Origin: Sorghum bicolor | Taxonomy: Eukaryota; Streptophyta; Magnoliopsida; Poales; Poaceae | Assembly: GCF_000003195.3 (NCBI RefSeq) | Contig: NC_012875.2 | Span: 14,914,387 to 14,978,386, forward strand | Direction of reading: 5' to 3' | DNA length: 64,000 nucleotides | In this document: positions 19,387 through 28,834 of the stretch, one piece after another | Position numbering within the stretch: the first letter of the stretch is position 1 | How the letters are laid out: each line of letters opens with the position of its first letter | The notes under the pieces: model-generated | The model's database searches: none | Told to the model about the DNA's origin: nothing | What the model saw: the letters and a program-made list of their open reading frames with translations, nothing else | Translations under genes and position numbers: made by a program

Positions 19387-20104
19387 TGTTGACACCGTTT
19401 TTGGGCACGTGTATAGGATGACGGGATAAGGTGGCAGTATGCTGTTTACAGGATGAGTTGCCGATGAGGACAGTTGCCGATGAAGGAGAGGTTGAATGTG
19501 ACTAGGTCCGCGGGCAGTAATGTGTTTATGCCGATGGCTATAATGGGGGAGTTTGCCGATGACCATGGTAAGAAGTCTGCCGATGACCATGGTAAGGAGT
19601 CTGCCGATGATACGGAGGAGGAGTCCGGGAACTGTTGATCGGTTTATGGAAGAGTTTTAGTTCGTCACGGGAGATAATTTTGTTATTTCCTTATTTATTT
19701 AAGTTGTTTTGTGTACGGATTCCGTGCAATTTGGAATTCGAACTCTAGTCGTGTTTAATTGTAGCTCTTTGAGTAGGGTATAAATATGAACCCTAGGGCC
19801 TTGTAATCTGGGAATCAATCAAACACACGTTTTTACTCATATTCCAGCATCTACTTTTCGACGACTTCGTCATACTTTTTTCTTTTTATTACGAGTTCTT
19901 AGGAATTCGTCGACTTAAGCTCGGCGTGTTCTCGAGTTCCGCGTGAGTACCTCTTAGCCGTGACATCCGGGCGCATCGCTGTTGTCAGGACTAAAGTATT
20001 CGAGTTATCATCTTTGCCGATAGCAAGGTCAAATCGGCTGGCACGCCTTAACGTTTGAATCGGGTATTAGCCCTTTGTGTTTGCAGATCAATTTTGCATC
20101 AACA
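19387..20104 (+). repeat. 3' LTR of Tat-1
   Basis: 718 bp, with about three differences from 7694-8411 (A/G in the second motif copy, C/T before GCCGATGACC, C/T before TTTGCCGATAG). Ends TCAACA, followed by E2 sequence that matches 53229 onward of E4. Confidence 0.95.
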
Positions 20105-20614
20105 ACTATGCAATAAATGTCTTGTAAGTATGTATTAGCTGTCTCCCACCTATGAGCTCCAGATATCAAAACCTTATTAGAGTAGGGCGAGAGAGAAGGC
20201 AATGCCACTATGCTTCATACTACAAATACCACATACTTTGAGAGAAGGCATACACCTCTACTGCCTTGGTAAGGATCCAGAAATACCACAAAAGAGAGAC
20301 TAGAGAGAGTCATACAAGGAATCTCTGAGTTTTATTTGAAAATCTGCAAAAACTTCAGAGCTATAGTTAATCGAAGAACAAGAGACATGGTGCTTGACTA
20401 GACTGTTCTATCTTTTAACTACTCAAGACAGAAGTGAAGGTTACAAGTCCCATGGTGAAAGGTAAATGAGTAAGTTTTAAGTCTTAACAGTTTACTCTAA
20501 CTAGAGATGAGATCTTGTTTAAACACATGTGTATCTTTAAGTTATGAAACCACTGCAGAAACTCTTGAGTTCATCTTTGCTCAGGGACGAGCAAAGGTTA
20601 AGCTTGGGGGAGCT
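20105..20614 (+). other. E2 3' untranslated region and polypurine tract
   Basis: Non-coding. It aligns with 1747-2268 of E1 and 53229-53749 of E4. It ends in GGTTAAGCTTGGGGGAGCT directly before the LTR, the expected polypurine tract. The upstream part present in E4 is missing here because of the Tat-1 associated deletion. Confidence 0.75.
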
Positions 20615-21858
20615 TGTTGACGGTCCTTAATGCTCACAATTAACTATCAATTAATCATAGAAAAGGATCCAAATGCAACCAACACCTAGACTTAGGGTTT
20701 TATCTGACAGAATTCCACGAGTTTTGGTGTTTGTCTATTTCTGCAAGGGGTTATCAGGAATTATGGAAGAAAGGCCCACACGTCGGGTTTACATAGAGAT
20801 ATTAACGTGCCGCGCAATTTTCTATCATCTAGAAGACTCGAGAAGCCACGGGACCGAAGCGGAGGCCGAGAGGACACAGGGACAGGGCGCCCGCCCACCT
20901 CTTTCCACCAATCAGGGTGAAGTTCGGGGATCATGCTCCACCGACCTAATACTTCAAGGAAAACCACACGATCAATGTCGGTTTGATCCGACGGCCCAGA
21001 TTCACTTGAAGGGACTATAAAACCAGACCCCCTGGCCCCTGGAGATCATACCTCTTCTACAGAATAAAAGCTAGGGTTTCAATTCTTCATCCAAGTAGAG
21101 AGGATCCCTCTAGTTCTTCTAGTTCTACCTCTAGTTCATCTAGATCTAGTTCTAGTTCATCTAGTTCTAGTTCTAGTTCTTCTAGTTCTAGTTCTAGTTA
21201 GTTCTAGTTGTAATCTAGAAAATAGGGAGAGAGAAGAGGAGAGCGGAGGAGGAGCCAGATCTGTCGGATCTTCCTCAACATTATACTTTTGCAGCATCTG
21301 GTTCGTTCTTCATCGTTCTCCAGGTTCTTCAATTCATAATTCCTGAGTTCTTTAATTACTTTTATTTACATTCAAGTTATTTATTGGATTCCCGCTTGCA
21401 TCAAGTGCTCTAGTGTTTATAACGCTAGAGTAGTAATTAATAGATTAGACGTGGTGTTTAGTCTTGCGATTACCTGATATTGCACCCAATCCTACGGATT
21501 GTTGTGGTAGCCCTAGGGTAGTGACAGCCCTAACGGTCGACGTATTCCACCACGTTCGGATCGGTGTTTGTAGGACCGTAGTCAGACCTTCCTAGCCCCC
21601 TTCTCATCTCTTTCTGATGTCCCGATATAGATAATCTTGAAGTAATTCTTGATTCTTAGATCAACTAGAGAACTCTCAGGAAACTTCCTCTCTTCCCACC
21701 AAAAATAATTATATAGTTATCTTTGGGCGATCTTGATTCTTAATTAGTACACTCACGTTCTCTGTGGAAAATCGATACTCTGGAATACTCCCGGGTGAAG
21801 GCTACATCGGTATTCGTGCGCTTGCGGATTTTTCTGTTTGCGTTTAAAATACCCAACA
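20615..21858 (+). repeat. 3' LTR of E2
   Basis: 1244 bp, matching 4495-5738 with about five substitutions. TATA box at 21016-21022. Followed by the second GTCTT target copy at 21859-21863. Confidence 0.95.
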
Positions 21859-21890
21859 GTCTTCTGCAAAGAATATCCATTGATTGTGCA

Positions 21891-22407
21891 CTAGATGCTT
21901 GGCATACTTGGGTCGTCCTTTTTGGTCAGGAATGGTGACTTAAGTCGACGATCTTGACCTCCTTGAACTGCAGTGACCATCTTAGATGACTTGGTCCACA
22001 TTTGCTTGTTCCTGTTCCTCCTGTTGGTCCTCTTCCTTGGTTCATGTCGGGATTGCTCTGAGATTTGTGTAGTCTTGTTCTTTAAGGAAAATGTCTCCTT
22101 CCTCCCCTTGTTGTAAAAACTGATCTTGACAGCACTAGCGTAGATGACAGCTCCTGAGGTGTTCAGGAATGGCCTCCCTAGGATGATGGGTGCCCTCTCA
22201 TTAGTACTAGTCTCTATCACCATGAAGTCTGCTGGGGCAAACAAGGTACCAACTCGGACTCAGAGGTTCTTCAATATTCCCTTTGGGAAACTTAGCGTAC
22301 GATCTGCAAGCATGCTGATGGAGATCGGGATGACGGTGCGTCCTGGACCGCCTCTCTTGACCAGCAGAAGGTCAGTAGTTACGTCCTTAAGCATCTCAGG
22401 GCAGTGA
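21891..22407 (-). pseudogene. E0 first retropepsin domain, active site deleted
   Basis: The minus strand encodes the lead-in VIPISIS, then jumps to LADRTLSFPKGILKN. The segment with the catalytic CDFGSS motif, present in E4 and E5, is missing. A TGA interrupts the strand before VRVGTLFAPADF, so the open part starts at 22244. The rest (IILGRPFLN, IYASAVKISFY, then a K/R-rich stretch) matches E4 and E5. Clearly dead. Confidence 0.75.
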
Positions 22408-23847
22408 TTGCCTGAGTGTCCAGTATCTCCAGTGTGTTTGTGCTCGTAGATCTAGGTTCTTCACTTGGTGGAGTCTAGGAGTTGTAAAAGTCCTTCATAT
22501 TTTGCTTGAAGTGTACCTGCTCATAGAGACAAGGCAGAGATCAAGTGCATGGGCCCTGTTGGTGGAACACACCAACAGAACCAAAAGTGTATTTGTTCTT
22601 CTCTAACCTTAAGCATAGTGAGCAAGGCAAAGTTGATGGATAATAAGATCATGAGTGTAGCATTTAAAACATTTGTCAGATCAAATCGCTCAACCTAATG
22701 GAAAGATAATCTATCTATATTTATGTTGTCTTTTTATATATATATATCTTCCAAAGATTCAGTGTGCGACATTTTAGCTGATATTAGTAGTATGGGTTCA
22801 CAAAGGTGGAAGGACTAAACATGTTGAATCGATTGGGTTGGTTAATCTATAGTTGTAAATCATACATGTTTGTCTCTTTTATCCATGTGAATGCCAGAAC
22901 CAAGGAGAAACTTATAAAAGTGATAGTCAAGTACCTTAAAATGTTACCTTACTTGAAGAGTGATGGTACAGTATCACTTTGTGGAAGCTTTTCTTTCTCA
23001 GCGGTTGTGCATCATGTTTGTGGCACCCTCCATGGATCATCTCTTGTGAGCTATGCCTTCCTTGTGTAAATTGTTAAACTTCATGTGTCTCTGTCTTTGT
23101 CTCCAATGTGAGTTTATCTCAGGACTTCCCAGGTCGATATTGAAAGTTTTCCTATAGGAGTTAGTCCAACAAAATATCCAATATCTACTATAGCATACTA
23201 TCAGCTCAAAGATCAACCTAGACACCATGTCTAATTTGATTTAGGAGGGCATTTTAACTTAAGCATCATGCTTAATTTAAACTCCCTTGGAAGTAAGACC
23301 ATCAGCCCTAAACTAAGCACCATGCTTAATTAAGAGATAAATGAAACTACTCCAAACCTAGACATATACTAAAGCAAATAAAGGTAGCATGAGAGCATTT
23401 ATAGAGATCTACTCAAGTGGAGATGAAGTAGTGTGATTAGTATTTAACAAATTGAGCATGTCTCAAAGGTAGGGACAATCAACATAGCAACATGGCAAAG
23501 GATGTTTTTATGTAAAGTACTCCCCCAAGCTTGAATTTTGCAAAATTCAAGTTTGGATGAATTTAATTCAATTTTGTATGATGATTGGTTGGACATACCT
23601 TGTGCTTGTCATTCATCCGATCTTCTTGCTCCAATCCTGGAAAGGTTAGTGACAAGAATACTCGAAGGAATATTTTTACAATTATCCTTATATGCTCAAC
23701 ACACAAGGTAATGTTGCAAATAATTAAAAGCTCATGTTATGATCTAATCAGTGCTTGTTTTAGGACACTAAGCTTGTCCTTGGGAAACCATCAATTTATG
23801 TCAGTGAAGTGGTTTCCCCTCCAACGCTGATCTATATCAAGATCAAC
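22408..23847 (-). other. E0 internal non-coding region
   Basis: Aligns, reversed, with 6085-7480 of E2. No credible coding frame. The hairpin CTGTTGGTG/CACCAACAG recurs at 22556-22578 with a different loop. A half zinc-knuckle remnant lies at about 22390-22440. Confidence 0.55.
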
Positions 23848-24144
23848 TCAACGAGATCTGCAAAATTTATTATAGACATATGCATCGACAACCGCCCTTT
23901 TAAAGTTTTTATAAATAGAAAGGAAGTAGGGGTTGGAGATCTCGAATGTGGTGATGTTGGAGAGACCAATGGATTGTGAAGATGTTGCATATGAGCATGG
24001 AGTAAATGAAGTGGCTATGAAATAAATTCCATGCTCATTAATGCTTAGAGTGAAATCCATGTGGTATGGTGAAAGTGATAAGGTGAGTGTGGTAGAAAAG
24101 GAAAAGAAAAATGATACAAGGACGACTTGGTTCGAAACTAGCAC
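23848..24144 (-). pseudogene. E0 leader ORF remnant
   Basis: A 98-codon frame ending VVDAYVYNKFCRSR and containing MDFTLSINEHGIYF and SIGLSNITTFEISNP. It matches 5857-6084 in E2 and the end of the E4 leader ORF. The upstream 300 codons present in E4 are missing. No domain recognised. Confidence 0.5.
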
Positions 24145-24148
24145 AGCT

Positions 24149-24302
24149 ACCGTTCCCCGGCAACGGCGCCAGAAAGCTTGTTGGGTATTTTAAACGCAAA
24201 CAGAAAAATCCGCAAGCGCACGGATACCGTTCCCCGGCAACGGCGCCAGAAAGCTTGTTGGGTATTTTAAACGCAAATGAAAAAATCCGCAAGCGCACGG
24301 AT
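24149..24302. repeat. 77-bp tandem duplication across the LTR/primer-site junction
   Basis: Two consecutive 77-bp units (24149-24225 and 24226-24302). Each contains the reversed primer site and the last ~47 bp of U5. CGGTA occurs both in U5 and just beyond the primer site, so it can serve as the crossover homology. Confidence 0.9.
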
Positions 24303-25536
24303 ACCGATGTAGCCTTCACCCGGGAGTATTCCAGAGTATCGATTTTCCACAGAGAACGTGAGTGTACTAATTAAGATCCAAGATCGCCCAAGGATAACTA
24401 TATAATTATTTTTGGTGGGAAGAGAGGAAGTTTCCTGAGAGTTCTCTAGTTGATCTAAGAACCAAGAATTACTTCAAAGATTATTTATATCGGGACATCA
24501 GAGCACTAACCACAGAAAGAGATGAGAAGGGGGCTAGGAAGGTCTGACTACGGTCCTACAATCACCGATCCGAAAGAGGTGGAATACGTCGACCGTTAGG
24601 GCTGTCACTACCCTAAGGCTATCACAACAATCCACAGGATTGGGTACAATTCCAGGTAATTGCAAGACTAAACACCACGTCTAATCTATTAATTACTACT
24701 CTAGCGTTATAAAGACTAGAGCACTTGATGCAAGAGGGAATCCAATAAATAACTTGAATGTAAATAAAAGTAATTAAAGAACTCAGGAATTATGAATTGA
24801 AGAACCTGAAGAACGATGAAGAACGAACCAGTTGCTGCAAAAGTACAATGTTGAGGAAGATCCAACAGATCCGGCTCCTCCTTCGCTCTCCTCTTCTCTC
24901 TCCCTATTTTCTAGATTACAACTAGAGCTAACTAGAACTAGAACTAGAGGAACTAGAACTAGAACAAGATGAACTAGAACTAGATCTAGATGAACTAGAG
25001 GTAGAACTAGAAGAACTAGAGGGATCCTCTCTACTTGGATGAAGAATTGAAACCCTAACTTTGATTTTGTAGAAGAGGTATGATCTCCAGGGGCCAGAGG
25101 GCCTTGCTTATATAGTCTTTTCAGATGAATCTGGGCTGTCGGATCAAACCAACATTAATCGCACGGTTTTCCTTGGTCCCTTAGGTCGGTGGAGCACGAT
25201 CCGCGAAGTTGAAGCTGATTGGTTACTGTAGCTGGGCGGGCACCCAAGGGGGGAGGGCGGGCGCCCTGCCCTCGGGCCCGATCGGCCTCCCGTTCGTTCC
25301 CGTGGCTTCTGGAGTCTTCTAGATGGTAGAAAATTGCGCGGCACGTTAATATCTCTATGTAAACTCGACGTGTGGGCCTTTCTTTCATATTTCCTGATAA
25401 CCCCCTGTAGAAATAGACAAACACCAAAACTCGTGGAATTCTGTCAGATAAAACCCTAAGTCTAGGTGTTGGCTGCATATAAGTCCTTTTCCATGATTAG
25501 TTGACGGTTAAATGTGAGCATTAAGGACCGTCAACA
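24256..25536 (-). repeat. 5' LTR of E0
   Basis: 1281 bp on the minus strand, from TGTTGACGGTCC (complement of 25536 leftward) to CCCAACA at 24256. It contains the paired GGCGCCC-type boxes (about 25231-25262) and the CTAG-rich array (about 24920-25020). A second short copy of its end is present because of the 77-bp duplication. Confidence 0.88.
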
Positions 25537-25926
25537 AGGGCCTTGATCATTTAGGGCAGTTGGCTTTCTTCTTGTTCAGCTTGAGACAAAGCCTCCTCCA
25601 CTTGTTTGAGCTCAGCCAGCAGGGTCTCCCTTCTTGCCGATAGGTCAGAAATCTTCTGTTTTAGTGTCTCCCTTGAGGACTGTAGAATGCCGATGCTCTT
25701 ATGTTTCTCATCGGCAAGGCGCTTCACTTGCATTACCTCCTCTAAAAGTTGGGCATGAGTGACTCTATCAGCAAGACGCTAGGTAGCCTTTTGGTATTGG
25801 AGCTGACGGCTCTCCAAGTGTGCAGCTTGAAAAGAATCTATTCAGCATCGGCTGGGATTTGGCCGCGAAGAGTCTTGAACAGGGCTTTGGCTGGATCGGA
25901 ATCGTCGACCAATTGAGCAGTGTCTT
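25537..25926 (-). pseudogene. Fragment of a third Tat antisense gene (coiled-coil exon)
   Basis: The minus strand encodes LADEKHKSIGILQSS and LKQVEEALSQAEQEESQLP, matching exon 6 of the Tat-1 antisense gene (15660-16025 region). Frames break near 25750-25800. It carries four GCCGAT/ATCGGC hexamers in 390 bp, as expected for the family. It is the target into which E0 inserted. At about 25926 it switches abruptly to unrelated sequence. Confidence 0.75.
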
Positions 25927-25928
25927 TG

Positions 25929-26191
25929 ATATGACCATGCCAGCAAGCAAGATGTCACAAGCTCTAAGTCAAGCTACCACCACTCAAGTTTTACCGACAC
26001 CGACACCAGCCCAAGTCATTGATGGACCGGTTACACGTAGTCGTGCAAAGAAGCTACAACGAGAGGTCCACGCGCTACTTTGTGAGATTCATTTTAACAT
26101 TAATGAGAATTATATACTACCTAAGTGTTCTACCTTGATTGTACTCAGGTATATAGAAGAAGAGAAGGATGAATCGGACCCTGAAGAATGA
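25929..26191 (+). pseudogene. C-terminal tail of a Ty3/gypsy polyprotein
   Basis: The frame contains DGPVTRSRAKKLQREVHALL, then ILPKCSTLIVLRYIEEEKDE and a stop. PVTRSRAKKL is the motif I recognise near the end of polyproteins of several grass Ty3/gypsy families. Everything upstream is gone (junction at about 25926). It is followed directly by an LTR, so it is the 3' end of the element owning that LTR. Confidence 0.5.
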
Positions 26192-27141
26192 ACCAGTGCA
26201 AGTCCTAGAAGACACGTCAAAAACAGACCAGTGGAAGTAAAAAACGGACCAGTGGAAGTCAAAAACGGACCAGTGCAAAGAAATCTTCATAACTTTTTAA
26301 TCACAAAAGCTATGAAGGCCCATGAGGACTTGTTGGAAAGCTTGTCGAGTCTACTTTCCACTGAATCTAGTGGTGACCAGTTTTGATACTCCATATTGCC
26401 TACAGATCAGAATTAGTATAGACTGCTCAGAAGATCAACAGTCTACCGTGACAGAATGTTGGTACAACTTGCCATGCAAAAGTGTACCAATCTACAACGT
26501 TTCGTGGTATATGGCATACATTGCTTGAAAGCTCTTCGAGTCTAGTTTCACACCAAGAAACGGTTCGTCATTTGGACTTCCCAATAAAATGTTATGGTCA
26601 GTTTATTGGAAGCTGCTCTGGAGGCCAACAGTCACGCGAAGCTAGTTCGAGAATCCATTCCGAGGGGTCCTTTCACATTGCCTTCACCCAGAAACTCTAT
26701 TTCGTTTTCATACCTATCTAGGAGGGTTGTTCCTAGTATAAATATCCCTACCTCTAAGCTATCAGGAAGATTAGATCATTTGATAAACTACATTATATTG
26801 CAGCCGCGCTGCTGAGTGCCTTACTCAACCTTTGTTCTTCCTTGTTCTTCTTGGACTTGTGAAGTGAATCCTCTGGGTTCCCCTACTTCGTGCTCTACGG
26901 CTTCCGTTCGGCTGCGCCGTATTGTGTGGATTAGTTCTGGATTATGGTTCTGCGGTCGTTCGGAGATCGAGTCGAAGTCTTCGTGGTTTCGGTGCCTCTC
27001 TCCCCGTCGCTTGGTCGCATCCAACCTTTGTCAGGTATAAAGCTAGTTACCCGCTGTTCGCAGCAAGTTATCCTAGTTCTTTTGATCTACTGTCGTGAAG
27101 ACCGGGCCACCCTCGTGCCGATTCATATCGGTAACCTATCA
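26192..27141 (+). repeat. LTR of a tRNA-Met-primed element (R1)
   Basis: About 950 bp. Right edge TATCA at 27141 is followed by the primer site. Left edge uncertain (TGAACC at about 26189 or nearby). TATAAATA at 26737-26744 divides it into U3 and R-U5. U3 starts with roughly 21-bp repeats of ACCAGTGGAAGT type (26190-26280). It has a pol tail on its left and a primer site and gag-position ORF on its right. Confidence 0.6.
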
Positions 27142-27143
27142 AC

Positions 27144-27155
27144 TGGTATCAAAGC
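27144..27155 (+). other. Primer-binding site, initiator tRNA-Met type
   Basis: TGGTATCAAAGC, one base different from the canonical TGGTATCAGAGC complementary to plant initiator tRNA-Met, 2 bp after the LTR end. Confidence 0.75.
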
Positions 27156-27711
27156 TTTCGTTGTCATGGTAGGTCTCACAATCATCCACGTATCTACATT
27201 TAGTTTATCTATCGTTTGCTACTGTTTTGTTCATCACCTATAGTCCACTGAAAAGCCACAAAAAATCCTATAGACCTTTGTCGGTACTGTTATCTTGTGT
27301 TTTTGTATTCATCAAGTTGCTAGTCACCCTCTTTACATATATTGTGTTGTGTTTCATTTGTTATCCGCACCCCTGTTAGTATAAAAAAAACAGATCAAAA
27401 AGTTAGTGAAAAAAATTCAGAGAAAAGAAAAGAGAAAGAACAAAAAAAGTAGAAGAAGAGGAAAGGGTTGTATTGTGGTTTGCTCACAAAAAATATTCAG
27501 TTTGCATATTCAGATTCTTGGTGATCTATATACCAGCAACATTATAACATTTGACTCATAATCCTTGCGACCTCGGAATCACTTCTGTTGAGCTGCTACA
27601 CTAGCACAATTCACTATCCTTGAGAACAGGAAAGAACATTGGTAAGTAAGAGGTGAGATTGTGTGATTCCACAAATTTACCCACTCCACTATATCTTGCA
27701 TAAGGGCTAAC

Positions 27712-28834
27712 ATGCCAGGATCCAATTCGAGCGTTCGTGGTGGTCGATATGGAGAAAAAGAAACATCAGTTTCACGGGCTGAGTTACGCCAACTACAAAA
27801 ATCACTAGTGGAGGCCATGGAGAAGATGTTTGATGAACGTCTTCCTGTGGTGCGCGGTCGGACTAAACAACATAGCTCAGCTAACTCTTGCCATGGTCTC
27901 TTTGGCCACAGTGGACAACATGGAGGAGGTGCTCATGGGCATAGCATTCGCCCCCGTGTGCTCATTGAAGATGAAGATTACTGTGTGTCCCCCAAAAGAA
28001 AAATTCATCAAGAGTGCCACCAACCAAAATTGAGTGAGAGAAATCAAAAGGAAAAGATGAAACATTCCACCATATGTGAGAAAGAGTGGCACCAACCAAA
28101 ATTCAGTGAGAGAGTTCAAAATAAGAAGATGAGAGATTCCACAATATTTAAGGAGAGCCACAAAATTCTATGTGAGAGTGATCCACAAAAATTGAGAGAA
28201 AAAAGAGATGAATCATGTGAGGAATTATTTACTTCTAACATCATAATACCTTCTATTCTTGTTCCTTTTGCGATGCAGGTTCATGAAGAAAATGATGTTG
28301 TGAATTATGATCAGCCCCCAATCTTCGATGAGGAAGAACAAGTGATTGTCAATGACAACGATACACATGCATATGTGGCTTCACAAGACGTTGAAGTAAT
28401 TGTGCATCAAAACCTGTGCGAGAATGAGAGCCACATTGCCAAAATGAGAGAGAGTGAAAACAAAAGTGAGTTGAGTGATTCCACCCACTATAAGGTTGAG
28501 AGTGTCAACAATGAGAGTGTGAGGGATACACCACAGAAAAATAGATATTTAGAATGCAGGCCAAGTGAGAATATCTTTGAAACTAACACTCTCATCTCTA
28601 CTTCTAGTTTTGTATTTCCAAATGTGCAGGTTGGTGATGAGAATAGGGAAGAGATGGATGCTCAAGATAACACCATACTTGTTGAGAGAAATGAGAAGGT
28701 AGCCATTCAACTAAACCCATTGTGTGTTTCCCAAAACCTGAACCATGACACGGATAACGGTAAGATTTTAGAGGTGCAATCCTTCGTACTTGCACCACCA
28801 AAAAGTCTAAGAGTTATTGAAAATAAATCAGATT
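27712..28834 (+). CDS. R1 gag-position ORF, cut by Tekay LTR
   Basis: 374 codons run from the ATG to the boundary with the Tekay-A LTR; the TAA after them comes from that LTR. The N-terminus (SRAELRQLQKSLVEAMEKMFDERLP) resembles the start of gag in some Ty3/gypsy elements. Two imperfect repeats follow (HQPKLSERNQKEKMKHSTI and HQPKFSERVQNKKMRDSTI), then an acidic low-complexity region (PPIFDEEEQVIV). No capsid fold, zinc knuckle or protease is visible. It may be the product of a non-autonomous element. The 570 bp before it is leader sequence with no ORF. Confidence 0.55.

Larger units (their letters stand above)
7694..20104 (+). mobile_element. Complete Tat-lineage Ty3/gypsy element Tat-1
   Basis: LTRs of 718 bp (7694-8411 and 19387-20104) differ at about three positions. 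Order: gag, protease, RT, RNase H, a second archaeal-type RNase H, integrase, then an antisense gene, polypurine tract and LTR. The second RNase H between RNase H and integrase is the hallmark of the Tat/Ogre group. No target duplication is present: the left flank ends CTTGC and the right begins ACTAT. The flanks belong to non-adjacent parts of E2, so a host deletion accompanied or followed insertion. The sequence is packed with GCCGAT/ATCGGC hexamers. Confidence 0.95.
4495..21858 (+). mobile_element. Complete Athila-like non-autonomous element E2 (contains nested Tat-1)
   Basis: Two 1244-bp LTRs (4495-5738 and 20615-21858) differ at only about five positions by eye, and the GTCTT duplication flanks them. 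The primer site is at 5746-5763 and the polypurine tract ends at 20614. Without Tat-1 the element is about 4.95 kb. It has no reverse transcriptase or integrase, only a leader ORF remnant and part of a zinc knuckle and protease. It probably moved with proteins from an Athila relative. Relative to E4 it lacks the stretch matching about 50890-53228, exactly where Tat-1 sits. Confidence 0.93.
21859..25536 (-). mobile_element. Athila-like element E0, right portion with its 5' LTR
   Basis: On the minus strand it starts with its LTR (25536 down to 24256), a primer site, the leader ORF (24144-23848), a non-coding stretch and the first retropepsin remnant (22407-21891). It is then cut by E2 and continues at 4494-3610. 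It sits in a fragment of Tat sequence (25537 onward), making it an older layer than E2 and Tat-1. Confidence 0.85.

Noticed and set aside
26190..26280. Short ~21-bp repeats as a possible CRISPR-like or satellite array
   Set aside because: Only three to four imperfect units without spacers, in the U3 of a plant LTR; better read as promoter repeats.
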